From NCBI GenBank assembly GCA_021325365.1, contig JAJPHF010000042.1, forward strand, positions 1 through 26,048: 26,048 bases of DNA, in the 5' to 3' direction. Positions 7,696 to 15,157 of the stretch are shown one piece after another. The notes below the pieces were generated by a model. The model did no database searches. It worked only from the letters and a program-made list of their open reading frames with translations, and was not told the origin of the DNA. Numbering within the stretch: position 1 is the first letter of the stretch; every line of letters begins with the position of its first letter. The translations under genes were made by a program, and so were the position numbers. The DNA comes from Pseudomonadota bacterium. Its GTDB lineage: Bacteria; Chloroflexota; UBA6077; JAJPHF01.

Positions 7696-7701
7696 TACAC
7701 T
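7696..7701 (+). promoter_or_regulatory. Possible -10 element before the LLM oxidoreductase gene
   Basis: TACACT preceded by GG lies 33 bases before the ATG at 7735. No recognisable -35 accompanies it. Confidence 0.3.
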
Positions 7702-7734
7702 GCTGGCGAACACGCGGGAAGGAGGACGAGGCAG

Positions 7735-8682
7735 ATGGCAGACCGGGCAGTGGGCATCCACGTGCAGGGACCGACGTTGCCGGACAACGTCGCGCTCATT
7801 CGGCGGGCCGACCAGGCGAACGTGTACTCGGTGTGGCTGACGGCCGGGGGCCTGGGGCCCGACAGCCTCACCACGCTCGCCGTCGCGGGCACGCAGACGC
7901 GGCAGATCCAGCTCGGCTCCTCGATCGCGGTCACGTTCTCGCGTCACCCCATCGCGATGATCCAGCAGGCCACCGCCATCGAGCAGGTGGCGCCCGGCCG
8001 CTTCCGCCTCGGCATCGGGCCTAGCCACGGGCCGACGATCCAGAACACCTACGGCCTGCCCTTCGAGCGGCCGCTGGAGCAGGTGCGCGAGTACACCACG
8101 ATCTTGAAGCAGGCGTTCGACGACGGCCAGGTGGACTTCGAGGGCAAGCGCTTCCGCGTCCACGCGCGCATCGCCGATCCGCCCCACGTGCCCATCTACC
8201 TCGCCGCGCTGCGCCCCGCGGCCTACACGCTGGCGGGCGAGCTGGCGGCCGGCGCGATCAGCTGGGTCACCCCCGCGGCCTTCTTGCGCGACGTGGCGCG
8301 GCCGGCGCTGCTCGCGGGGGCGGCGAAGCGGACTGACGGCGTGCAGCCGCGCCTCGTCGGCCACGCGCTGACGCTGGTGACGGACGACGCGGCCGCCGTG
8401 AAGCAGGCGGGGCGCGAGCGGCTGGCAGTCTATACGCGGCTGCCGTTCTACCAGGCGATGTTCGCCCAGGCGGGCCACACGGAGGCCGCGAGCGGCACCG
8501 TCAGCGACAGCCTCGTCGACGACCTGCTGCTGACCGGCTCCGAGGAGCAGGTGACGCAGGGGATCCGCCGCTTCCTCGACGCCGGCGTGGACGAGCTAAT
8601 CTTGAGCCTGCTTCCCGCTGGCGCCAACGCCGAGGCGAGTGTCGAGCGCACGCTGCGTTTCCTCGGCCAGCGCAATTTCTGA
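7735..8682 (+). CDS. LLM-class flavin-dependent oxidoreductase
   Basis: A luciferase-like TIM-barrel oxidoreductase of 315 residues that uses FMN or coenzyme F420. Family signatures are visible: the early strand-helix AIRR-like LIRRADQANVYSVWL, the LGSSIAVTFSRHPIAMIQQATAIEQ segment (about 60-84) with its conserved HP, and RFRLGIGPSHGP (89-100), which is typical of the F420-type MER-like branch. The C-terminal GSEEQVTQGIRRFLDAGVDELIL is the usual end of the family. The ATG follows AAGGAGG. The gene ends one base from the stop of the convergent aldo/keto reductase gene. The reaction and cofactor are not determinable here; the link with the binding proteins is contextual. Confidence 0.88.
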   Translation: MADRAVGIHVQGPTLPDNVALIRRADQANVYSVWLTAGGLGPDSLTTLAVAGTQTRQIQLGSSIAVTFSRHPIAMIQQATAIEQVAPGRFRLGIGPSHGPTIQNTYGLPFERPLEQVREYTTILKQAFDDGQVDFEGKRFRVHARIADPPHVPIYLAALRPAAYTLAGELAAGAISWVTPAAFLRDVARPALLAGAAKRTDGVQPRLVGHALTLVTDDAAAVKQAGRERLAVYTRLPFYQAMFAQAGHTEAASGTVSDSLVDDLLLTGSEEQVTQGIRRFLDAGVDELILSLLPAGANAEASVERTLRFLGQRNF

Positions 8683-8683
8683 G

Positions 8684-9520
8684 CTATCCCGCCAGTCGCG
8701 CCAGCGTCGCCGCGTCGTCGGGCGCCAGCGCGATGTTGGCGGCCGCGACGTTCTGCGCCAGGTGTTCGACCGACAGCGTGCCGGGGATCGGCAGCATGAC
8801 CGGCGAGCGCCAGAGCAGCCAGGCCAGCGCGAGCTGGGTGGGGGTGGCATCGTACTTGGCGAGCAGCGGCGCCAGCTCGCGCTCGTGCTGGGCCAGCCTG
8901 CTCGTGCGCACGGGGTAGTACGGCACGAAGACGATCCCCTCGCGCGCGCAATAGTCGAGCACGTCGTCAGATTCGCGGTCGGAGATGTTGTACTGGTTCT
9001 CGACCGCGACGATGGTGGCGTGCTTGCGCGCTTCCTCTAGCTGGGGGAGCGTGACGGTCGAGACGCCCAGCTGCTTGATCTTGCCGGCGGCCTGTAGCTC
9101 GCGCAGCGCGGCCACGCTCTCGCCGATCGGCACCTTGGGATCGACCTTGTGGAGGAAGTACAGGTCGATCTGGGGCACCTGGAGCCGCGCCAGGCTGCCC
9201 TCGACTGCCCGCGGGAGGTACTCGGGCGAGGCGTTCAGGCTGCGCTCGCCGGAGGGGTTGACGACGATGCCGCCCTTCGTGGCGATCACGACCTGGCCGC
9301 GATACGATGCCAGGACCTCGCCGATCGTGCGCTCGCTGGCCTCGCCCGTGTAGCTGTCCGCCGTGTCGATGAAGTTGACGCCCAGCTCCACCGCGCGGCG
9401 CAGCACGGCGCGCGACGCCGCGTCGTCGCGGATGCGATTCGTGCCCAGGCCCACTCGATTGACCGTCAGATCCCCGCCGATCGTGATCCTCTGCGTCGCA
9501 TTCTCCGTCGCAGGCTCCAT
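8684..9520 (-). CDS. Aldo/keto reductase
   Basis: An NADPH-dependent carbonyl reductase of the AKR superfamily, 278 residues from the chosen ATG. The catalytic tetrad is complete: Asp52 and Tyr57 in NFIDTADSYTGEASE, Lys82 in IATKGG, His124 in YFLHKVD. The barrel and C-terminal cofactor region (IPGTLSVEHLAQNVAAANIAL) are intact. The ATG at 9518-9520 has GAGGAG eight bases upstream. A longer in-frame start at 9562 would add residues without family resemblance. It is convergent with the LLM gene with a 1-bp gap, leaving no room for a terminator. The substrate is unknown; it may reduce aldehydes or ketones arising from nearby catabolic steps. Confidence 0.9.
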   Translation of the reverse strand: MEPATENATQRITIGGDLTVNRVGLGTNRIRDDAASRAVLRRAVELGVNFIDTADSYTGEASERTIGEVLASYRGQVVIATKGGIVVNPSGERSLNASPEYLPRAVEGSLARLQVPQIDLYFLHKVDPKVPIGESVAALRELQAAGKIKQLGVSTVTLPQLEEARKHATIVAVENQYNISDRESDDVLDYCAREGIVFVPYYPVRTSRLAQHERELAPLLAKYDATPTQLALAWLLWRSPVMLPIPGTLSVEHLAQNVAAANIALAPDDAATLARLAG

Positions 9521-9639
9521 TCTGGCTCCTCTATCCTGGCTGCTGGGCGCTACTGGCCTCACTCTACCGCACCGTCTGCCGAGCCACCAACCGGCTGTAT
9601 AGTAAGTCCCTAACGAAGCGGTTCAGAGTTCCCCTGCCT

Positions 9640-9694
9640 GGGCGCAGCAGCGCCCCTACACCGCCGGCGATGTAGGGGCGCTGCTGCTGCGCCC
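9640..9694. repeat. Long inverted repeat, likely transcription end of the minus-strand gene beyond
   Basis: Arms 9640-9660 and 9671-9694 are complementary apart from one extra CTG triplet in the right arm, with a 10-base loop. Each arm contains the smaller palindrome-like GGGCGCAGCAGCGCCC or its extended form. TGTAGGGGCGC-type hairpins are common dispersed repeats in related GC-rich genomes. It lies just downstream of the minus-strand exported protein gene ending at 9714, so it could serve as its terminator. Confidence 0.7.
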
Positions 9695-9713
9695 AACCGT
9701 TCCGCGGTCTGCG

Positions 9714-10304
9714 CTAGAAGTACGCCTGGTAGGTCAGGTAGGCCCCGTAGCCCTCCGGGCCGCTCAGGACGGTAGCCCCCCACCCCGGGGTGCTCTGATC
9801 GAGCTGCGCCGCGAGGGCCTGCGCGGCCGCGAGCTGGTCCGGGCCCCAGAAGAGCGACGGGCTGACGACCGCGTACAGGTTGTTGCCGATGGGCACCAGC
9901 TCGGGCGGATAGTCCGCGAAGTCCGCGGTGGGGAAGAGCGCCTCGAGCGGCGGCAGCACGTAGGCTTGCACGTCGGGCGTCACGGGCACCGGTACCGGCT
10001 CGACGATGGGCGGCGGCGCGGGTTGCGGCTGCTCGGGCACCACGTAGACCGGCGGCGGGGCCTGATGGTAGTCCCGATCACCCCGATCGCGGTCGCCCCG
10101 GTCGTCCTGATTGCGTCCCCGGTCGTCCTGATCGCGGCCCCGATCGGGGCCGGCACGATCATGATCATCCTGCTGTGCGTATACGCCGCCGGCCTGGTGA
10201 CCGTGGTCCCAGTCCTGGGCGTGTACGGCCGGCGCCGCGACGAAGCCGAGCGCCGCGACGAGGCCAAAGGTGCTGCCGAGCCGGGCGAGACTGTGGGTCC
10301 ACAT
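9714..10304 (-). CDS. Exported protein with Asp/Arg-rich repeats, function unknown
   Basis: A 196-residue protein. A classical signal peptide (WTHSLARLGSTFGLVAALG, then FVAAPAVHA) gives a likely cleavage after Ala29. A highly charged low-complexity region follows (residues about 48-77) with DRGRDQDD and DRGRNQDD heptad-like repeats, then a Pro/Val-rich linker. The C-terminal globular part (about 115-196) contains LPPLEALFPTADFADYPPELVPIGNNLY. The ATG at 10302-10304 has AAAGGAG at ideal spacing. I do not recognise the C-terminal domain. The repeats are also visible in DNA as 21-bp units. It is probably a cell-envelope or extracellular protein. Confidence 0.75.
   Translation of the reverse strand: MWTHSLARLGSTFGLVAALGFVAAPAVHAQDWDHGHQAGGVYAQQDDHDRAGPDRGRDQDDRGRNQDDRGDRDRGDRDYHQAPPPVYVVPEQPQPAPPPIVEPVPVPVTPDVQAYVLPPLEALFPTADFADYPPELVPIGNNLYAVVSPSLFWGPDQLAAAQALAAQLDQSTPGWGATVLSGPEGYGAYLTYQAYF
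10100..10141 (-). repeat. Tandem 21-bp repeat inside the exported protein gene
   Basis: Two adjacent 21-bp units, each starting GGTCGTCCTGAT, differ at three positions. They encode the 7-residue G-R-(N/D)-Q-D-D-R repeat on the minus strand, a candidate slippage site. Confidence 0.7.
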
Positions 10305-10645
10305 CGTCGATCTCCTTTCGCGCTGCTCTGTGGCCCTCACGAGATAACAGCGCACTAGGTGTGCCACATCGCGTGGAGGAAGTCCTAACAAACTATGGAG
10401 AGATTGTGGGAGCGGCCGACGCGCGCCGGGCGGGGCGTGGAATCAGCTCCTGTCGCCCCGGCGGGCCTCGCCGGGACCACCGGGGGAGGCCCCGTGCTGC
10501 CCGTCGCGGGGCGCGCGTGCCGCCGGGCGTGGGGCAATGCAGGTATACTCCTGCCGGTGAGAGAGGCGCGCGGCTGCAGCCCCGTTGCTGCGCACGTGCC
10601 GCGCGGCGCCGCGCCGACCGGTTCGCCGCGGCAGGAGGGACGAGG
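10305..10645. other. Divergent intergenic region with long leader
   Basis: This 341-bp region separates the minus-strand exported protein from the plus-strand aldolase. A TATACT element at 10544-10549 may start a leader of about 90 bases. An open frame (10395-10652) has no family resemblance. I recognise no riboswitch class. Confidence 0.5.
10544..10549 (+). promoter_or_regulatory. Possible -10 element of the aldolase gene
   Basis: TATACT preceded by GG stands out in a GC-rich stretch, 97 bases before the ATG at 10646. No matching -35 is present. Confidence 0.35.
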
Positions 10646-11623
10646 ATGCTGACCGCGCAGGACCTCAAGGGGATCATGGCGATGATGCCGGCGTTCGCCA
10701 CGCCGGATGCCGCCGACATCAACGCGACGAACACCGTCGCGGTGGACAACCTCAAGACGGCCGTCGACAAGATCATCAAAGACGACGGCGCTCAGGTGAT
10801 CGCCACCACCGGCAGCTTCGGCGAGTTCCACACGCTGCTCTGGCCGGAGTTCGAGACGATCACGCGCGCCACGGTCGAGGCCGTGAACAAGCGGGTGCCG
10901 CTGTTCATCGGCTGCACGGCGCTGAACAGCCGCGAGGTCGTGCAGAAGATGCGCGTGGCGCGCGACGCGGGCGCCGAGGGCGTGCTGGTCGGCGTACCCT
11001 TCTACTTCCCGGCGACGGTCGAGAACGCGGTGCGTTTCTACCACGACATCGGCGAGCTGTTCCCCGACCTGGCGATCATGATCTACCACAACCCCGTGCT
11101 GCACAACATCACGCTGCCGGTGAGCGCCTTCAACCAGCTCCTCCAGAACCCCCGCGTCGTCGCCATGAAGGACAGCCACCGCGACCCGCGCCAGATGATG
11201 CAACTGATGCAGATCGCCGACGGGCGGCTGAGCGTGTTCGTAAACTGGGCGCAGGCCTATCCATTCATGGAGCTGGGCGCGGCGGGCTTCTGGTCGTACG
11301 ACGTGTGGATGGGGCCCTGGCCGATGATCGCGCTGCGCAACGCCGTGCAGCGGGGCGACGTGGCGACGGCCCGCGACATCATCCTGGACGTGAGTCGAAA
11401 CAACATCGGCGGCGGGGGCGTGCCGCCGCTCTCCTGGCGCGAGACGGCGAGCAAGCTGGCGATCGCGAAGGCCGGCTACTGCCAGCCCGGGCCGCTGCGC
11501 CCCCCGTTCGTGGAGATCCCGGAGCAGGTGCGCGAGCGCGCCGACCAGTTCGCCGCCTTCTGGCAGGAGCTGTGCGCTCGCTACCGCCCGCAGGTCGAGG
11601 CGGCCGCGCTCGCCCGCGCGTAG
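10646..11623 (+). CDS. DHDPS/NAL-family pyruvate aldolase or hydratase-aldolase
   Basis: A TIM-barrel class I aldolase of 325 residues in the dihydrodipicolinate synthase superfamily. Visible are the TTG substrate-carboxylate motif (residues 54-56, ATTGSFGEFHTL), the Tyr of IYHNP (Tyr147) and the Schiff-base Lys175 in VVAMKDSHRD. The TTGSFGE-HTL-W-E pattern and the overall length recall aromatic-pathway hydratase-aldolases such as trans-o-hydroxybenzylidenepyruvate hydratase-aldolase, rather than lysine-pathway DapA. That fits the catabolic setting but is not proof. The ATG at 10646 has GGAGGGACGAGG directly upstream. Further in-frame sequence upstream has no resemblance to the family. No gene follows on this strand for several kilobases. 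Confidence 0.82.
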   Translation: MLTAQDLKGIMAMMPAFATPDAADINATNTVAVDNLKTAVDKIIKDDGAQVIATTGSFGEFHTLLWPEFETITRATVEAVNKRVPLFIGCTALNSREVVQKMRVARDAGAEGVLVGVPFYFPATVENAVRFYHDIGELFPDLAIMIYHNPVLHNITLPVSAFNQLLQNPRVVAMKDSHRDPRQMMQLMQIADGRLSVFVNWAQAYPFMELGAAGFWSYDVWMGPWPMIALRNAVQRGDVATARDIILDVSRNNIGGGGVPPLSWRETASKLAIAKAGYCQPGPLRPPFVEIPEQVRERADQFAAFWQELCARYRPQVEAAALARA

Positions 11624-11940
11624 CCCGGGCTCCTGGGTCCGCCGCGCCAGTTCCGCGGCCGACCGCTTGCCGTCGAGTACTGGGGTTTTCGCGCCCGATG
11701 AGCCACGATACGTCCGCCGCGTCGTAGGGCAAGGGCTCGTCCCCTGCCGCCCGCCGGCCGGGGGCGCCGCCCGCAATTCCGGCACACGCGAGGTGGGGCA
11801 GGGACTCTTCCCCTGCCGCCCGGCCGGGGCGGCCACAAGCGCTGTGGCGACCGCTGTGGGCCGGTGCGCGACGACGCAGCGGGCGGCGCAGCGTGCAGCC
11901 CGGCCGGGACGATGGCGGCCCGCCGGGGCCGCCCGGCGCG
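11624..11940. other. Repeat-bearing intergenic region
   Basis: This 317-bp region separates convergent genes. It holds the two hairpin repeat units at 11727-11829. I see no gene in it. Confidence 0.6.
11727..11829. repeat. Two copies of a hairpin-forming direct repeat
   Basis: Unit 1 (from 11727, GGGCAAGGGCTCGTCCCCTG) and unit 2 (from 11796, GGGCAGGGACTCTTCCCCTG) both continue into GCCGCCC and CCGGCCGGGG, 69 bp apart. Each can fold, GGCAGGG pairing with CCCTGCC across a 6-base loop in unit 2. They probably also act as transcription ends for the convergent genes on either side. Confidence 0.65.
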
Positions 11941-12186
11941 TCAGGAGTGCGGCGCCGCCGGGCTGAGGCCGGGGCTGTAGACGCAGGAGAAGCCGCCGTT
12001 GCCGGTCGTGAGCGTGTAGCACAGGACGCCGTTGGGCAGCGGGTACTCCTGAATCGGCGCGGCCGGCTGGGCGCCGGTCGTCTGCGCGCGGGCGGTCCCC
12101 GTCGCGCCGTGGCCGCCGATCAGCAGGCCGCTCACAAAGGCTACGGCAATCACCAGGCCGATTCCCACCATGCGTCGCCAGCGCAT
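11941..12186 (-). CDS. Small exported protein, function unknown
   Basis: An 81-residue protein. A basic N-terminus (MRWRRM) precedes a hydrophobic segment (residues about 7-24) and a possible signal-peptidase site ARA-Q at 34/35, so it is either secreted or membrane-anchored. The short mature part holds two cysteines (Cys56 and Cys68) in GVLCYTL and GFSCVYS, which could form a disulfide. GGGAGGAA precedes the ATG at good spacing, which supports translation. I recognise no domain. A hairpin repeat separates it from the ferredoxin-fusion gene upstream, so it is probably transcribed separately. Confidence 0.6.
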   Translation of the reverse strand: MRWRRMVGIGLVIAVAFVSGLLIGGHGATGTARAQTTGAQPAAPIQEYPLPNGVLCYTLTTGNGGFSCVYSPGLSPAAPHS

Positions 12187-12207
12187 TGCGTTCCTCCCGA
12201 GCGCCTA

Positions 12208-12269
12208 AAGTGGGTCGGCTTGACCACCTGGCCCCGCCAAACGGTCAAGCCGACCGAGCGCACCCACTT
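12208..12269. repeat. Interrupted inverted repeat between two minus-strand genes
   Basis: The left arm AAGTGGGTCGGCTTGACC (12208-12225) pairs with GGTCAAGCCGACC (12243-12255) and then, past a short bulge, with CCCACTT (12263-12269). The loop is 17 bases. It lies directly downstream of the ferredoxin-DUF336 gene, so it may terminate that transcript; a small mobile palindrome is also possible. Confidence 0.6.
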
Positions 12270-12296
12270 ACCAATGCAGAGCCCATCCCGCGCGAA

Positions 12297-12959
12297 TCAG
12301 TGGCCGGGAGTGTCCAGCACGGCGAGGCCGGCGCGGCAGCAGAGGGTGTCTTGCTCGTCGCGGGCGCCGCCTGCCACGCCGATAGCGCCGACCTGGACCA
12401 CGCCGTCGAGGATGGGGATCGCGCCGCCCGCGGGCAGGATGCGGCCGCGGTGCGCGACGGCCAGGCTGCGGAGCCACGGCTGCCGCGCCTCGGCGACTAG
12501 CTCCTGCGTGGACACCTGGAAGGCGGCCGCCGTGTAGGCCTTGTGGTAGGCCAGCTCGGCGGTCGTGGGATGGGCGCCGTCCATGCGGCCGAGGGCGATT
12601 GGGCCGCCCGCCGCGTCCACCACCGCCACCGACACGGCGAGCCCCTGCCGCGCGGCGTAGCGCTGCGCCGCCGCGATCATCTCGAACGCCTTCTCCAGCG
12701 GCGGCGGCCCGACGACCGCCTTGTTCTGGCGGAAGAAGGCGGCGTTCACCTCGGCCGAGAACTGGCGCTCGGCCGGCAGGTCCACGTCGAGGAAGATGGC
12801 GTCCACCGGGCAGACGACGACGCACTGCTCGCACTCGATGCAGATGTCGGGGTCGACGTAGAACTGCGGCGCGTCGGGTGTGGTGTGGATGCAGGCGACG
12901 GGGCACACCTCCACGCACGACCCGTCGCGCGTGCACAGCTCCGTGATGACGTAGGGCAC
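12297..12959 (-). CDS. 7Fe-type ferredoxin fused to a GlcG/HbpS (DUF336) domain
   Basis: A two-domain, 220-residue cytoplasmic protein. Residues 1-80 are a bacterial 7Fe-type ferredoxin. C9, C15 and C50 fit a [3Fe-4S] cluster, and C19, C40, C43 and C46 a [4Fe-4S] cluster, with a spare C23; the second Cys of a classical 8Fe motif is missing. Residues about 86-212 are a GlcG/HbpS (DUF336) domain, with SVAVVDAAGGPIALGRMDGA, the AYHKAYTAAAF helix and GAIGVAGGARDEQD followed by CC. DUF336 proteins bind haem in some families and form the C-terminal domain of PduO corrinoid adenosyltransferases. The start is GTG at 12957-12959 with TTAGGA upstream. It lies 100 bp behind the two RdhA-like genes, and I infer an electron-transfer or corrinoid-handling role for them. 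A stand-alone DUF336 paralogue is at 17219. Confidence 0.88.
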   Translation of the reverse strand: MPYVITELCTRDGSCVEVCPVACIHTTPDAPQFYVDPDICIECEQCVVVCPVDAIFLDVDLPAERQFSAEVNAAFFRQNKAVVGPPPLEKAFEMIAAAQRYAARQGLAVSVAVVDAAGGPIALGRMDGAHPTTAELAYHKAYTAAAFQVSTQELVAEARQPWLRSLAVAHRGRILPAGGAIPILDGVVQVGAIGVAGGARDEQDTLCCRAGLAVLDTPGH

Positions 12960-13059
12960 TGGAATCCGTCCTAATACTCTGGAGTCGCCGCGCTCGGGCC
13001 GCCACCGTAAAGGGCGGGCCGCGGCCCAGGCGACGGGTCCGCGCGTCAGGCCATCGACC

Positions 13060-13659
13060 TCATCCTCGCGACGACCGGTCGGGCGCGAGCGGCAAGTCGG
13101 TGAACACGATGTCCGCGACGTAGACCTTGGCGCCGTACTGCGGCGTGACGAGACGGCCCTGGGCGTCCACGGTGCCGAGGCCGGCCGCCGCGGCCAGCCG
13201 CACGCCGTCGGCGGGCCGCTTGGCGGTGGCGCGGAAGCCCAGCTCGCGGATATACGCGCTCAACACGAAGGTGACGTAGAGCCCGTTCTGCACCGGCACC
13301 TGGCCGCCGATGCCGGGCGTCTCGCGCGGGTCGTGCTCGGCCCGCACCACGTTGACGATGGCGAAGGGGTAGCCCTCGGGCGTGTCGGGCGCGGTGGGGT
13401 CGAGCGCGGCGATGCCGACCAGCTTCGCGCCCAGGAAAACGGCTAGCTCCTTGATGTGGCGCGCGTTGATCTCGGGGCTGTGGATCTCCTCCTGGGCGGG
13501 GTTGATCGCGCCCTCGGGCGCCTTCCGCACCAGGTCGACCGCCGAGTTCTGCACGTCGTGCGGCGGCGTGTGGAGGAAGAAGTCCCAGTACGGGTCGTCG
13601 GCGGGCTTGCCCAGCCAGGGGAGCGTGATGGGGCCGAGTCGCAGCGCCACTTTAGACAT
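13060..13659 (-). CDS. Truncated RdhA paralogue lacking the Fe-S region (possible non-catalytic partner)
   Basis: This 199-residue protein aligns with residues about 99-274 of the RdhA-like protein encoded just upstream. Shared features are APxGxxNP (47-54), ARHIKELAVFLGA (66-78 against TRHIKRVAHYMGA), YIRELGF (136-142) and TDLPLxPD (187-194). It ends where that protein's Fe-S motifs would begin. The Tyr that I take as catalytic in the full protein aligns with Gly119, and the GELGRNG loop is replaced by GLGTVDAQG. It has its own N-terminus, and its ATG overlaps the upstream stop by 8 bp, which argues for coupled translation and stable pairing rather than decay. Its role as a heteromeric partner is inference. 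Confidence 0.75.
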   Translation of the reverse strand: MSKVALRLGPITLPWLGKPADDPYWDFFLHTPPHDVQNSAVDLVRKAPEGAINPAQEEIHSPEINARHIKELAVFLGAKLVGIAALDPTAPDTPEGYPFAIVNVVRAEHDPRETPGIGGQVPVQNGLYVTFVLSAYIRELGFRATAKRPADGVRLAAAAGLGTVDAQGRLVTPQYGAKVYVADIVFTDLPLAPDRSSRG

Positions 13660-14992
13660 CCCGCTTGACGAAGCGATTGGTATTTTCCTTGAGCGGCGCG
13701 TAGTAGCCGATGTTGCCCTCGACCTTCGCGGACGCGCCCGCGTTCTCGTGCGCCGCGGTGCAGCCGGCGATCGTACACGCTTTCTCGCCCGGCTTGATGC
13801 CCGAGTCGTAGCCCATCCAGCGCACGCGCTTCTGCCGGACCACGCCCCAGAACTTGTCGTCGACCCACTTCAGGGCACGCACCAGCGCCGGCCGCGCGGG
13901 GACGGGGCAGGCGCTGAGCGTCTTCACCGTCAGGGTGCGCCACCAGACGTTCGGCTTGGTGTACGGGCAGACGGTGACGCAGGTGAGGCAGCTGCCCCAG
14001 TGGTCCGCGACGTACGGGCGCAGGCGGTAGCACGTCTCCCACTTGATCTTGAACTTCTCGATGCCGTTGTAGACGACCTTGTCCTCGAAGGTGATGCTGT
14101 TCGTGGGGCAGGTGATCGCGCACTTGCGGCAGATCTGGCAGAACTCGTTGACGCCGATGTCGATCGGCTCGTCGGGCAGCAGCGGCAGGTCGGTCATGAT
14201 CGGGTCGGGCATGTGGATGCGGGGGCCGAACTTCTCGCTGATGACCAGCCCGTTGCGGCCCAGCTCGCCCACGCCCGCCGCCAGCCCCGCCCCCTGTGGG
14301 TTCGACACGCCGCGCAGCGCCGTGTAGCCCAGCTCGCGGATGTAGCCCTCGACGCTCTTGAGGATCAGGTTCGCCTTCATCTGCGAGATGTGGTACGAGG
14401 CGTCGCCGATGTGGTGGCGGTGCGCTTGCAGCTTCTCGTAGTCCCAGGCGGTCGTGATGACCACGATGTAGGGGAAGCGGCGCGCCAGCTCCGCGGGACC
14501 CAGGCTCGCGTACTCGTCCTCGGTGGCCCCGTCTTGAATGTACCGGTTGCCGGCGTAGAGAAAGGCGGGGTGCGCGCGGGCGATGCGGCAGATGTCGGCG
14601 CCCATGTAGTGGGCGACGCGCTTGATGTGGCGCGTCATCGCCGCGGGATCGGACACCGCGACGCGCTGGGGGTTCACCTGGCCCTTGGGGGCGCGGTTGG
14701 TGATGTTCGTCAGGAAGTGGCGGCGGTCGGCGAAGTGGTTGGGGGCGGAGACGCGGGTGAGGGGGTCCTTGGAGACGGTGTTGTGGTACCAGTTGAACAG
14801 CGCCTTGCCCAGCTCGCCGCGCTGGTTCTTCGGGTGCGGGAGCTGGCTGGTGTCCACGTTGACGACCGGCCCCACGACCCGCACGGTGCGCCCCAGGTTG
14901 GGCACGAGCGGCAGCGGGACGCCGGGCTCCCGCGCCTTCGCGCCGTTGCTGCCAGCTTGCTGCTCGGTCGGGCGCTCGACGGTCATGCTCAT
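13652..14992 (-). CDS. Reductive-dehalogenase-like (RdhA family) Fe-S protein, cytoplasmic
   Basis: A 446-residue protein with the RdhA arrangement: a nitroreductase-like corrinoid-binding core (about 100-275) followed by two Fe-S motifs, C285-x2-C288-x2-C291-x3-C295-P and C321-x13-C335-x2-C338-x3-C342-P. Family landmarks are DYEKLQ (184-189), the helix ending YIRELGY (217-223), GELGRNGL (243-249) and MTDLPLLPD (266-274). Tyr200 occupies the place of the putative catalytic Tyr. There is no Tat signal and no RdhB anchor gene, unlike respiratory enzymes. The ATG at 14990-14992 (a second at 14984-14986) has GGGG upstream. The family reduces organohalides or, in related proteins, uses corrinoid for other reductions, so the substrate is unknown. 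The residues after 345 look divergent. Confidence 0.78.
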   Translation of the reverse strand: MSMTVERPTEQQAGSNGAKAREPGVPLPLVPNLGRTVRVVGPVVNVDTSQLPHPKNQRGELGKALFNWYHNTVSKDPLTRVSAPNHFADRRHFLTNITNRAPKGQVNPQRVAVSDPAAMTRHIKRVAHYMGADICRIARAHPAFLYAGNRYIQDGATEDEYASLGPAELARRFPYIVVITTAWDYEKLQAHRHHIGDASYHISQMKANLILKSVEGYIRELGYTALRGVSNPQGAGLAAGVGELGRNGLVISEKFGPRIHMPDPIMTDLPLLPDEPIDIGVNEFCQICRKCAITCPTNSITFEDKVVYNGIEKFKIKWETCYRLRPYVADHWGSCLTCVTVCPYTKPNVWWRTLTVKTLSACPVPARPALVRALKWVDDKFWGVVRQKRVRWMGYDSGIKPGEKACTIAGCTAAHENAGASAKVEGNIGYYAPLKENTNRFVKRDV

Positions 14993-15048
14993 GGCGCCAA
15001 CCCCTTTCGCTCACGGGCCGCCGGTCACGATCACCCCCACTAGAGGCC

Positions 15049-15077
15049 GTGATACATCAAAGGAGCGGCGGATGCAA
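15049..15077 (-). promoter_or_regulatory. Probable promoter of the RdhA-like cluster
   Basis: Read on the minus strand, TTGCAT (15072-15077) and TATCAC (15049-15054) are separated by exactly 17 bp. The predicted start leaves a leader of about 50 bases before the ATG at 14992. I see no B12 box or other riboswitch in the leader. Confidence 0.4.
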
Positions 15078-15157
15078 CTGGTGTGGCTCCAAGCAACCGG
15101 CCAGGGTCGGCGCGCCGGCTGGCGGGCTCGCGGCGCGGGAACGGCCAAGCCGATATC

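Noticed and set aside
6523..8478. 651-codon minus-strand open frame opposite binding protein 2 and the LLM gene
   Set aside because: Same reason: antisense, low-complexity Arg/His/Val-rich product and no ribosome site.
13060..14992. RdhB membrane anchor gene beside the RdhA-like gene
   Set aside because: No small multi-helix membrane protein is encoded nearby. The adjacent 199-residue protein is soluble and homologous to RdhA itself.
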